Positions 8,836 to 16,177 of a DNA stretch of 51,696 bases are shown piece after piece. Source of the stretch: Succinatimonas sp. UBA6849. GTDB lineage: Bacteria; Pseudomonadota; Gammaproteobacteria; Enterobacterales; Succinivibrionaceae. Both the position numbers and the translations under genes were made by a program. The stretch is from contig DKDL01000056.1 of the NCBI GenBank assembly GCA_002449335.1, positions 4,634 to 56,329 of the forward strand. The letters are read 5' to 3'. Each line of letters opens with the position of its first letter. Position 1 is the first letter of the stretch. A model generated the notes under the pieces. It worked only from the letters and a program-made list of their open reading frames with translations, had not been told where the DNA came from and made no database searches.

Positions 8836-9604
8836 GGTTGGTATTGTAGGTTTAGGCGGACGCATGGGCCACGCACTGTGGGACTGCTGTTTAGGTCTTG
8901 ATGGCGCAAAGGTTGTATGCGGCATTGATAAGAGCACCGATACACTACCATCAGGCTGCAATGTTGAAGTTGTAGATGAGCCTTCAAAACTGTCAGCAGC
9001 TCCTGACATGTTCATTGATTTCTCTCGTCCAGAGTGCTCATTAAATATTCTTGAATATGCAAAGCAGCATAACTGCAAAGTTATCTTAGGTACCACAGGT
9101 TTTGATTACGAGCAACGCGATAAGATTAAGGAATATTCAAAGCATATTCCTATCGTATTTGCTGCTAACTTCTCTGTTGGTGTTAACGTTTTATTAAACC
9201 TAGTTAAAAAGACAGCACAGATCATGGCTGATGCTGATATCGAAATTGTTGAAGCTCACCACCGTTATAAGGTAGACAGCCCATCAGGTACTGCTTTGGC
9301 TATCGGTGAGGCTGCAGCAGAAGGTCGTCACGTAAATCTAAAAGACGTTATGGTAGCAGGTCGTAACGGTATTACCGGTGAGCGTATTTATGGCTCAATC
9401 GGCTTCTCATCAATTCGTGGTGGTGATATCGTTGGTGAGCATACTGCTATGTTCTGCTCAGAAGGTGAGCGCGTGGAGTTAAGCCATATCGCTACTTCTC
9501 GTCAGACTTTTGCTCGTGGTGCCTTCAGAGCTGCTTTATGGCTTGAGAACAAGAAGCCTGGTTTATATGATATGAATGAGGTTTTAGGTCTAAATAAGGC
9601 TTAA
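8828..9604 (+). CDS. dapB: 4-hydroxy-tetrahydrodipicolinate reductase
   Basis: 258 aa. Catalyses the NAD(P)H-dependent reduction step in lysine/diaminopimelate synthesis. N-terminal Rossmann motif GLGGRMGHAL. Catalytic and substrate-binding block EAHHRYKVDSPSGTA with H144-H145, K148 and S153-G154-T155. The start is ATG 8828: AGGAG at 8816-8820 is 7 bases away, and an in-frame upstream start at 8804 would add residues not found in the family. It overlaps the preceding GNAT gene by 8 bases. Confidence 0.96.
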   Translation: MLKVGIVGLGGRMGHALWDCCLGLDGAKVVCGIDKSTDTLPSGCNVEVVDEPSKLSAAPDMFIDFSRPECSLNILEYAKQHNCKVILGTTGFDYEQRDKIKEYSKHIPIVFAANFSVGVNVLLNLVKKTAQIMADADIEIVEAHHRYKVDSPSGTALAIGEAAAEGRHVNLKDVMVAGRNGITGERIYGSIGFSSIRGGDIVGEHTAMFCSEGERVELSHIATSRQTFARGAFRAALWLENKKPGLYDMNEVLGLNKA

Positions 9605-9621
9605 TCTTAATTCATAAAATC

Positions 9622-9656
9622 AAAAGCCAGAACCTACAATCGTGGTTCTGGCTTTT
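9622..9656. terminator. Bidirectional terminator between dapB and the SDR gene
   Basis: Ten-base-pair perfect stem AGCCAGAACC (9625-9634) with 9644-9653, A-run before and T-run after. It serves dapB (+) and could serve the converging SDR gene (-). Confidence 0.85.
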
Positions 9657-9722
9657 TCACATCAATACTTACATCAAAGAACTAATTCTCATTAAAGAAC
9701 TCTCTCTCATCAATTAGCTCAC

Positions 9723-10478
9723 TTACATTAAAGCAGCTAAAATACCTCCATCTACAGGGATCAGAGTACCTGTTACAAAGTCAGACAGAGGGGATGCTAA
9801 GAATAAAGCTACTTTTGCTACATCCTCAGGTTCACCAATTCTGCCCATAGGAGTTCTGCCTACTAACTTTTGAGTAAGCTCTTTGTTGTTTAAAATTCCT
9901 TTGGTCATATCAGTTTTAATGTAGCCAGGAGCAATAGCATTTGACTGAATATTGTATTTTGCCCACTCTACAGCCTGAGTCTTAGTTAACATCTTAATTG
10001 CGCCTTTTGAAGCACTGTAAGCTGCCATACCAGGACTGGTTACATTAGCTAAGATAGATGCAAGATTTATGATCTTGCCACCACCTTTTTCTTTCATCAT
10101 AGGGAAACACTTCTGACTTAAATTAAAGGCAGCTGTAAGATTGGTATCTAGAACTTTATCCCAAAGCTCAATATCAGTGGTTTCAATAGAATTTGAGTTA
10201 GCAGTGCCTGCTGCGTTAACCAGAATATCAATAGAAATACCATCAGCTTTAAAGCGCTTGAATACCTCTTCTACAGCAGTATTAGAAGTAATGTCACAAG
10301 GAACAGCAAACACTTCTTTACCTGTAGGATCTAATTCCTTTGCTGTGGTAGAGAGCTTGTCAGCACTCCTTGCCATGATATAGATCTTAGCTCCATTCTT
10401 ATTTAGAATGCGGGCAATCTCTTTACCTATACCTTGACTTGCACCGGTAATCAGTGCGGTTTTGCCTTCAAGTAACAT
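9723..10478 (-). CDS. Short-chain dehydrogenase/reductase (gluconate 5-dehydrogenase or FabG type)
   Basis: 251 aa classical SDR. Cofactor motif TGASQGIG at residues 11-18, NAAG at 88-91, catalytic S141, Y154 and K158 (YSASK). The segment EWAKYNIQSNAIAPGYIKTDMT resembles gluconate 5-dehydrogenases (IdnO/GntO), but no gluconate or idonate genes are nearby. Fatty-acid FabG is usually next to fabD/acpP, also absent. AGGAGCG lies before the ATG. Stand-alone gene; the substrate is uncertain. Confidence 0.8.
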   Translation of the reverse strand: MLLEGKTALITGASQGIGKEIARILNKNGAKIYIMARSADKLSTTAKELDPTGKEVFAVPCDITSNTAVEEVFKRFKADGISIDILVNAAGTANSNSIETTDIELWDKVLDTNLTAAFNLSQKCFPMMKEKGGGKIINLASILANVTSPGMAAYSASKGAIKMLTKTQAVEWAKYNIQSNAIAPGYIKTDMTKGILNNKELTQKLVGRTPMGRIGEPEDVAKVALFLASPLSDFVTGTLIPVDGGILAALM

Positions 10479-10566
10479 AAGACGCTCCTTAGTTTTTTTC
10501 TTATCTTTTCTAAAGTTTAGGTCAGATTTTTAGTATTTAAAGTGAAGTAATAAAACTAATGCTAAT

Positions 10567-10584
10567 TTTGTTAGCTGTAACAAA
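10567..10584 (-). promoter_or_regulatory. Inverted repeat upstream of the SDR gene, possible operator
   Basis: TTTGTTA (10567-10573) and TAACAAA (10578-10584) form a perfect 7-bp inverted repeat around a 4-base centre. It lies about 90 bases upstream of the SDR start. The symmetry fits a dimeric repressor site; no regulator gene is adjacent. Confidence 0.3.
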
Positions 10585-10649
10585 GTTTTGATTTAAGGAA
10601 GATTTTTTATCGTCAAAAGGTTTAAAAGAGGAAAGTTAGAGAACAGAGA

Positions 10650-10679
10650 AAAGTTAGTAGACATTTGTCTACTAACTTT
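10650..10679 (-). terminator. Hairpin terminator after dcuB
   Basis: A perfect 14-bp stem, 10650-10663 with 10666-10679, with at most a 2-4 base loop, 25 bases past the dcuB stop. On the minus strand it is followed by a short T-rich stretch. Confidence 0.6.
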
Positions 10680-10703
10680 AAAAAGGCTTAAATGAGCTAT
10701 ACC

Positions 10704-12032
10704 TTAGATTATCAGCTCAGCTAAAGTTACACCTACAAGACAGGCACTTACAAGACCTATTAGACCTGGCAGCATAAAGGAGTGGTTTAAATAGTATTTA
10801 CCAATCTTGGTGGTGCCTGAGATATCAAAGTTTACAGTTGCAATATCTGAAGGGTAATTTGGAATAAAGAAGTAAGCATAGGTAGCAGGCATTAAACCAA
10901 TTAAAATTGGACCTGGCAGACCAATTGCTGCTGCAACTGGAATTAAGATTTTAGCAGTTGCTGCCTGTGAATTTACCACAATTGATACAGCAGCTAGAGC
11001 AAAAGCAAAGGTCCAAGGTCGTTCACTTACCATATTGGTAATGATTGCCTTAAACTCAGGCATTGCTGCTGTAAAGTAAGTATCAGCCATCCAGGCAATA
11101 CCAAAGATAGCAATACATGCTGTCATACCTGATTTGAAGACCACAGTATCTGCTACATGGTTAACTGGAGTCTTAGTACCAATAAGTATTACCGCACCAA
11201 AGGCTAACATGAGCATCTGAATTACCATGCTCATGGATACAACGCCATCGCCTACCATTCTAACCTCTGTGAATACAGCGGTTAATACAATAAGCACAAG
11301 TACAGTAAAGAACATTAAAACTGCAATCTTTGACTTTAATGGGATATCTTCATTTAAAGTGGTATTAAATGACTTTTCAATATCAGCTTTAAACTCAGGA
11401 TCTTTCATCTTTTCGATAAAGACCGGATCTTTTTCAAGATCTTTACCTCTAAAGTTAGAGTATAAAGACAGTAAGAACACACCTACTAGAGTTGCTGGAA
11501 TGTTAACCATTAAGATCTTAAATAAAGAGAGATCTTCAAGGCCTGGAATTTGTAGAACATCTTTACCCAAATAACAGGCAACTACAGCTGAAATAGGGGA
11601 TGCTACAAGACCCATTTGGGACGCAACAGAAGCTGCAGCCATTGGTCTTTCAGGACGAATTTTATTCTTTAGTGCAATATCGCCAATAATAGGCATGATG
11701 GTATAAACAGCATGGCCTGTACCTAACATCAGAGTAAGACAGTAGGTTACTAATGGTCCGAAGAATGTGATCTTTTTAGGATCTTTACGCAACATACGCT
11801 CTGCGTATTGAAGCATACACTTAAGACCGCCTGAGGCTTCTAAGATTGAAGCACAGCTTACAACTGCGATGATGATAAGCATTACATCTACAGGAGGGGA
11901 GGCAGGTGGCATTCTTAGAATAAATACTTCAATGCATAAGCCTACACCAGAGACTACACCCAGTCCCATACCGCCAAATCTGCTACCTATATATAAGGTA
12001 GCAATTAAAAATATAAATTCCGCTATGAGCAT
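10704..12032 (-). CDS. dcuB: Anaerobic C4-dicarboxylate transporter, DcuA/DcuB family
   Basis: 442 aa, with hydrophobic segments throughout, an inner-membrane carrier. The family exchanges fumarate, malate or aspartate for succinate in anaerobic fumarate respiration. Diagnostic blocks: PPVDVMLIIIAVVSCASILEASGG, TLMLGTGHAVYTIMPIIGDIALKNKIRPERPMAAA, and NSQAATAKILIPVA. The PPVDVM and GHAVYTI wording is closer to DcuB than to DcuA. AGGAATTG precedes the ATG. The carrier supports a fermentative succinate-producing host. No DcuSR-type two-component genes are visible. Confidence 0.9.
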   Translation of the reverse strand: MLIAEFIFLIATLYIGSRFGGMGLGVVSGVGLCIEVFILRMPPASPPVDVMLIIIAVVSCASILEASGGLKCMLQYAERMLRKDPKKITFFGPLVTYCLTLMLGTGHAVYTIMPIIGDIALKNKIRPERPMAAASVASQMGLVASPISAVVACYLGKDVLQIPGLEDLSLFKILMVNIPATLVGVFLLSLYSNFRGKDLEKDPVFIEKMKDPEFKADIEKSFNTTLNEDIPLKSKIAVLMFFTVLVLIVLTAVFTEVRMVGDGVVSMSMVIQMLMLAFGAVILIGTKTPVNHVADTVVFKSGMTACIAIFGIAWMADTYFTAAMPEFKAIITNMVSERPWTFAFALAAVSIVVNSQAATAKILIPVAAAIGLPGPILIGLMPATYAYFFIPNYPSDIATVNFDISGTTKIGKYYLNHSFMLPGLIGLVSACLVGVTLAELII

Positions 12033-12149
12033 TTAATCAATTCCTCATATTTTTCAATTTTTCACAAAATGACGCGAAATTATATATAAATCTTCGAAAA
12101 ATGGCAAAAAATAGAGCAAAAACTCTCAATAATGGGGCAAATTCAGTAT

Positions 12150-12315
12150 TTTACTGTTAAGTGTAGTGAATTTAAAATTCGCAAACTAAATGTTGTGGTT
12201 CAATCCATTGTGAAACCATCATATATCAATAAATCAATGTCTAATTAACCTTACAAAACAGACCAAATAGAACTTTCCGTATTCTGAAGATCTGTCAAAC
12301 AGATCTCATTTTTTT
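12150..12315 (+). ncRNA. Candidate small RNA with its own promoter and terminator
   Basis: A promoter-like pair (TTTACT 12150-12155, 17 bases, TAAAAT 12173-12178) is followed by an imperfect hairpin (GGTT..AACC near 12198-12218) and a good intrinsic terminator at 12288-12315. No open frame with a ribosome site lies between them, so a transcript of about 130 nt would be non-coding. The promoter match is modest; the terminator is the stronger evidence. Confidence 0.35.
12288..12315 (+). terminator. Orphan intrinsic terminator
   Basis: AGATCTG (12288-12294) pairs with CAGATCT (12300-12306), loop TCAAA, then CA and seven T (12309-12315). The T-run is on the + strand, yet no + strand gene lies upstream for 2.7 kb. 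Confidence 0.65.
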
Positions 12316-12481
12316 AAATTCATCTAGTCATGTTGTCTAATTTTACAAAAAGAATATTGCTATTTTTTTTTTACGCTTATTCTTAAATCAGAAATAAGAA
12401 ATATATGTGTTTCTAAATTTGATTTGAAATATAGGTAGTTAAATAAACAAAAACTCAAAAAGTTTAATTGTAGGAGTATTT

Positions 12482-12811
12482 ATGAGTGAAAAAATTTTTG
12501 CTGACGATCTTTCTTCATTAGGACCAAAACTTATATCAGAACATCGCAGCTTTGTTATTTATGATGCAAAAGATACTAGTAACGTAGCAAGCAAGGTTGA
12601 GTCCATGATCGAAAACGCAGGTTATAAGTGCCGCGTTTACACCGCAAATAGAACAGCAGTGGCTGGTGGTGCCTCCTTGTTAACTGGGTTTAGACTTGCA
12701 GCCTTGGCAGGAATTGTAGTTCATAATCTTGCGACTTGGGATCCTGACTATGAAATCTGTAAACATCCGGTTGATGACACTGTAGAAGTTAATTGGAAAA
12801 GGGATATTTAG
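12482..12811 (+). CDS. Small protein with a Gly/Ala-rich hydrophobic segment, unknown function
   Basis: 109 aa, not recognised. Residues 1-60 look like a small alpha/beta domain (HRSFVIYDAKD..., a predicted helix, ...CRVYTANR). Residues about 60-85 are Gly/Ala-rich and hydrophobic (VAGGASLLTGFRLAALAGIVVHNLA) and could insert in a membrane. The tail WDPDYEICKHPVDDTVEVNWK is polar. AGGAG at 12472-12476 is well placed. It stands upstream of the dynamin-HerA operon, separated by a regulator remnant. The similar glycine-rich segments in the downstream membrane partner and the HerA protein hint that it belongs with them. Confidence 0.7.
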   Translation: MSEKIFADDLSSLGPKLISEHRSFVIYDAKDTSNVASKVESMIENAGYKCRVYTANRTAVAGGASLLTGFRLAALAGIVVHNLATWDPDYEICKHPVDDTVEVNWKRDI

Positions 12812-13463
12812 ATCCAATGAGAATGCAAATAAAGAATTTAAATTTGTATAGGTTTTATCTAAATATTTTTTGTACTTAACCAAAATAAAGTAGGCCAAAA
12901 ACGGAACTGTTTAGACCACTGATATTGAATGAAATAGTACTTTTTAATTTCTTTAGATTACTAATTTTGTCTTTAGACTGATGTGTCGTTGTAAAGTCTC
13001 CATTTGATTTAGCTATATTAGTAAATAATTATTATGGCTTTTAATACGGAGGAAATGCTTGATAAGTCTCTGTATTTCCCTATAGATAGAATTAAGTACG
13101 AAACTAAACATCAGAAAAAGGACATCAATGTGAAGTTACAGAGGTTGAAGGCTAACTTTTAGACTATTTAGCTTGCTTATGTGTTTAGGTAAACTCAGGA
13201 CCATTCGTTTTGAGTTCACTGTTTCAGCTATTCAAGTTGTTTTTGACAAACTACCTACTGCCAAGTTATCGATCGTAGCGGAAGAACCTACTCTGTGGAA
13301 ACTGATGTATTCAACAACGAGGGGAAAAGATGTGGCTTTTGAACTTGGTGCAACGTATAAAGGTTATTTCGTCGGACGATTTTGTTGAAGAATGTAATTG
13401 AATAGATGAATAGCAAATATCTCTGATAAACAATATTACACAAATCCGAAAGGAACAATATTT
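12812..13463 (+). other. Decayed intergenic stretch before the dynamin gene
   Basis: 652 bases without an intact gene. 12812-13033 has stops in every frame and nothing recognisable; 13034-13401 holds the WYL remnant. The last 60 bases lead to AGGAA (13451-13455), the ribosome site of the dynamin gene. Its promoter should lie here, but I see no convincing -35/-10 pair. Confidence 0.5.
13034..13401 (+). pseudogene. Remnant of a WYL-domain transcriptional regulator, frameshifted
   Basis: Read through two frameshifts, this region gives the C-terminal half of a WYL regulator. A short piece at 13034-13160 has LDKSLYFPIDRIKYE (the S-x-DRI element). In frame from 13173 comes TIRFEFTVSAIQVVFDKLPTA. 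A shift near 13283 gives RTYSVETDVFNNEG. A second shift near 13328 gives KMWLLNLVQRIKVISSDDFVEE, ending at 13399-13401. The order and wording match the C-terminal extension of WYL proteins (a variant of VLDRLPTA...Y.VE..VFG.G..MWLLSQG..V.VLSP). The N-terminal helix-turn-helix is missing. WYL regulators of the BrxR/CapW kind often control defence genes, fitting the neighbours. Confidence 0.6.
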
Positions 13464-15554
13464 ATGGTTGTAGATTACAAGTCAAGAAAGAACGAGGTTT
13501 TAGCTTCATATGAAAAAGTTGAGACTTTGATAGCTGAACTGCAGAATTATGCTGAGACAATAAATTTGCCTGATCCAACGAAGAATTTAGCAACGCTGCT
13601 TGCAGACATACGAAATAAGGCGGAAAAGGTTAAGGAAGATCGATTCAACATTATGATTGCAGGTGAATCCAAAAGTGGTAAGTCAACATTTATCAATGCC
13701 TACTTGGGTGTTGAGTTGCTTCCTATGGATGTAAAACAATGCACAAGCTCTATTGTAGAAATAAAATATGGAGATATTTTTTCTGTTAGAGCAACATACG
13801 CAGATGGCAGACAGAAAACTATCTCTGGCGATGACGAAGCTCGCGAGTTCTTAAAGAAAAATGCCTCTTTGGATGATGATTACAGAGATATTCCTGTACC
13901 AACCATTAATAGTGAAATTCTTGTAAAGTCAGGATTACGTGCTCTTAAAAAAAATAAGAAGATTTTCATCTCTAGTGCAGAGGTTGAAGCTATGCTTCAA
14001 TCTCCAGAAGTTCAGGGCGCCAATATTTATAACCTTCCAAACTATAACGAAAGAATTAAGTCATATATTGAAGCAAGAAAAAATAGTTGGAAAAATATTG
14101 TAACCAAAATTGAGGTACTTTTCCCTTTTTGTGAAGATCTTCATGGCATTGAAATTATCGATAGTCCTGGCGTTTGTGCTCGTGGCGGTGTAGCTGAAAT
14201 TACATCTAAATACATTGAAAATGCTGATGCTATCATTTTCTTGAAGCCAGTTTCAGGACAAGCTTTGGAATCAACTCAGTTCAATCAGTTTATGAATAAT
14301 GCGAGTGTTGAAAGAAACAAAAATGCATTATTCCTCGTTTTTACTCGTGCCACAAATGTGACAGAAGTAGATTTGAAACGGTTAGAAGAAGAAGCTCACA
14401 AACAGTTCTCAAATTTGGATGAAAAAAACATCCTGATTGTTGATAGTAAAGCAGAACTGTATGCAAAAAGCCTCGTCAATGTGGAAGATATTCAGTCAGA
14501 ACTTTGTAGATTGAATCAAAATGGAACGCTTGATGCTTTTGTGAAACTAGCTTACTTTGAAACAAACGGTAAGTTTGGTCCTAGTGATACGCAAGACTTT
14601 ATTGAAAAGCTGAAAGAAAAATCTCGCTTCAAGCAAGTTTATGAATCATTAAACATTTTTGGAAGAAAAGCTCATTACATTCTACTCGCCTCTTTGCTTG
14701 ATTCGATAAATAATCTGTACGCAAAGCTCTGGAATGATATGAATTCCAGAATTGATATGTTCAAGCAGAAAACAGAAGACCCTACTGAGCTTGCTAAAAA
14801 GATTGCTGTGATAAAGCAGGAATTAGATATAATTCAAAATAAAATGAGTCGAGGCGTGGATGGAGTTGTACGTCGTTTTCGAGGTGATAATGGAATTATT
14901 AGATCAGAAGCAGAGAGTGCGGTAAAGGATTTTTTAGCATCTGTCGGGAAGATAGCTCCCGACTCAAGTGATGCGTTCAATCAATTGGAACGGCTATCTT
15001 TGAAAAAAATCGACCAATTTAAGGAGCTGACAGAAAAGGTACAGCATCAGGTTGTCTCAGAATTTGATGAAGAGTTGGTGGCATTAAGCAATAAGAGTTC
15101 AATCTCTTTTGAATCTTTGAAACCAGATTTTACCGAAGCAACCTTCAAGCAGATTAAAGAATCAACTAAATCCCAAGCCTATGAGACCCATTCTTATGAG
15201 GATGGCGTTACTTTCAAAAAAACACACGCATACTCTGAATACGTTCAGAACAAGCACTTTGATATTATTAAAAATGATATTCTGCGTCGCTTGGAGGGGC
15301 TGAAGAATGACCTAATAGCAAATCTTGAAGATTTTGTTGAGAATATCCGTACAAAGTATATTGAAGAACTTGCCACCAATGCTCGTGGCAAGAAAAATGA
15401 GTTGGATGCTATCATGAATGCGAAAGCAACTGCTGAACAGATAAGAGATATTGTCCATGAACTCACATTTAAGGCAGATAAACTCAATGAAGCTCGTGCG
15501 GAAGTAAATAAGATAAAAGGTGGTATTTCAAAATATGTACAGCTCAACAATTAG
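13464..15554 (+). CDS. Dynamin-like GTPase
   Basis: 696 aa. The G domain carries P-loop GESKSGKST at residues 67-75 (G1), a switch threonine in KQCTSSIVEI (G2), DSPG at 233-236 (G3) and FTRATN (G4, altered from T/NKxD). After it comes a long helical, coiled-coil-rich stalk (about 390-690), as in bacterial dynamins and in E. coli CrfC/YjdA-type proteins. No membrane segment is seen, so membrane contact may come from the next gene. AGGAA lies 8 bases before the ATG. First gene of the operon; its end overlaps the next frame. Glutamine codons are a CAA/CAG mixture, unlike the host genes. Family function (membrane remodelling or anti-phage protection) is known only for some members; the role here is inferred. 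Confidence 0.8.
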   Translation: MVVDYKSRKNEVLASYEKVETLIAELQNYAETINLPDPTKNLATLLADIRNKAEKVKEDRFNIMIAGESKSGKSTFINAYLGVELLPMDVKQCTSSIVEIKYGDIFSVRATYADGRQKTISGDDEAREFLKKNASLDDDYRDIPVPTINSEILVKSGLRALKKNKKIFISSAEVEAMLQSPEVQGANIYNLPNYNERIKSYIEARKNSWKNIVTKIEVLFPFCEDLHGIEIIDSPGVCARGGVAEITSKYIENADAIIFLKPVSGQALESTQFNQFMNNASVERNKNALFLVFTRATNVTEVDLKRLEEEAHKQFSNLDEKNILIVDSKAELYAKSLVNVEDIQSELCRLNQNGTLDAFVKLAYFETNGKFGPSDTQDFIEKLKEKSRFKQVYESLNIFGRKAHYILLASLLDSINNLYAKLWNDMNSRIDMFKQKTEDPTELAKKIAVIKQELDIIQNKMSRGVDGVVRRFRGDNGIIRSEAESAVKDFLASVGKIAPDSSDAFNQLERLSLKKIDQFKELTEKVQHQVVSEFDEELVALSNKSSISFESLKPDFTEATFKQIKESTKSQAYETHSYEDGVTFKKTHAYSEYVQNKHFDIIKNDILRRLEGLKNDLIANLEDFVENIRTKYIEELATNARGKKNELDAIMNAKATAEQIRDIVHELTFKADKLNEARAEVNKIKGGISKYVQLNN

Positions 15555-16167
15555 CCCCAAAGTGGATGTAATGTTCGATGACCTTGAAAAAAAAGTTTTC
15601 TCCATCGTGATTGAATCTTCCTCGTTCAATGAGACTGTCAATAATATCACAAAGATGGTTAGCTCCGAGCTTGCTACTAGAAGCAAATCTATTCTGAGTG
15701 ATATGTTATTTGATCTTTCAGATAACTTAATGAAAACAGATTTCTTTGCAGATATTGCAAGACAAAACAAATTTTCAGAAATCAATCTTCGACAAGAAAT
15801 ATTGAGTAAGTACCAGTTTGCACCAAGCGCAACAGTAAACTACAAAGAGGCTTCTAGGACGGTACAAGCATTAAAAATTGGAGGGGAAGCCCTTGTAATA
15901 GGAGGAGTTGCTGAAATTGGTGTCGTTTTAATCGCAGGTCTATCACTTTCCAGCCTTGTGCCTATCCCTGTCAGCGTGCTTGTTGTTGCATCTATAGGTG
16001 TTGTATTGGCAGATTATTACGCCATTGAGCCTAAGAAAAACAAAAAAGCGCTGGCGCAAGCTTTGGATAGTTACCTTGTTGCGGCAAAACAGCAGTTCTT
16101 GAACTGGTTTGACGAAGTTGAGAAATACTTCAATATGCGAGTTGAAAAAATTAAGCAAACATTGTGA
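15535..16167 (+). CDS. Membrane partner of the dynamin-like GTPase, unknown family
   Basis: 210 aa from ATG 15535. Helical N-terminus (about 1-120), then a hydrophobic hairpin at about 128-170 made of two segments (GGEALVIGGVAEIGVVLIAGL and PIPVSVLVVASIGVVLADYYA), then a charged helix. It overlaps the dynamin gene by 20 bases. AAGGTGG at 15517-15523 sits 11 bases upstream. A GTG at 15520 would add five residues but has no spaced ribosome site. Placement and architecture suggest it supplies the membrane paddle missing from the GTPase, like split or paired bacterial dynamins. That is inference. Confidence 0.7.
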   Translation: MYSSTISPKVDVMFDDLEKKVFSIVIESSSFNETVNNITKMVSSELATRSKSILSDMLFDLSDNLMKTDFFADIARQNKFSEINLRQEILSKYQFAPSATVNYKEASRTVQALKIGGEALVIGGVAEIGVVLIAGLSLSSLVPIPVSVLVVASIGVVLADYYAIEPKKNKKALAQALDSYLVAAKQQFLNWFDEVEKYFNMRVEKIKQTL

Positions 16168-16177
16168 GAAGGTAGCT

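Larger units (their letters stand above)
12033..12481. other. Divergent intergenic region between dcuB and the accessory region
   Basis: 449 bases, very AT-rich, presumably containing the dcuB promoter (-). On the + strand it holds a candidate small RNA (12150-12315) and a weak promoter for the 109-aa gene (TTGATT 12419-12424, 17 bases, AATAAA 12442-12447). No clear FNR or CRP palindrome was found. The shift in base habit suggests the accessory region begins here. Confidence 0.5.

Noticed and set aside
12215..12240. Possible FNR site upstream of dcuB (two TTGAT on the minus strand)
   Set aside because: The two halves are direct, not inverted, and the spacing is wrong for TTGAT-N4-ATCAA.
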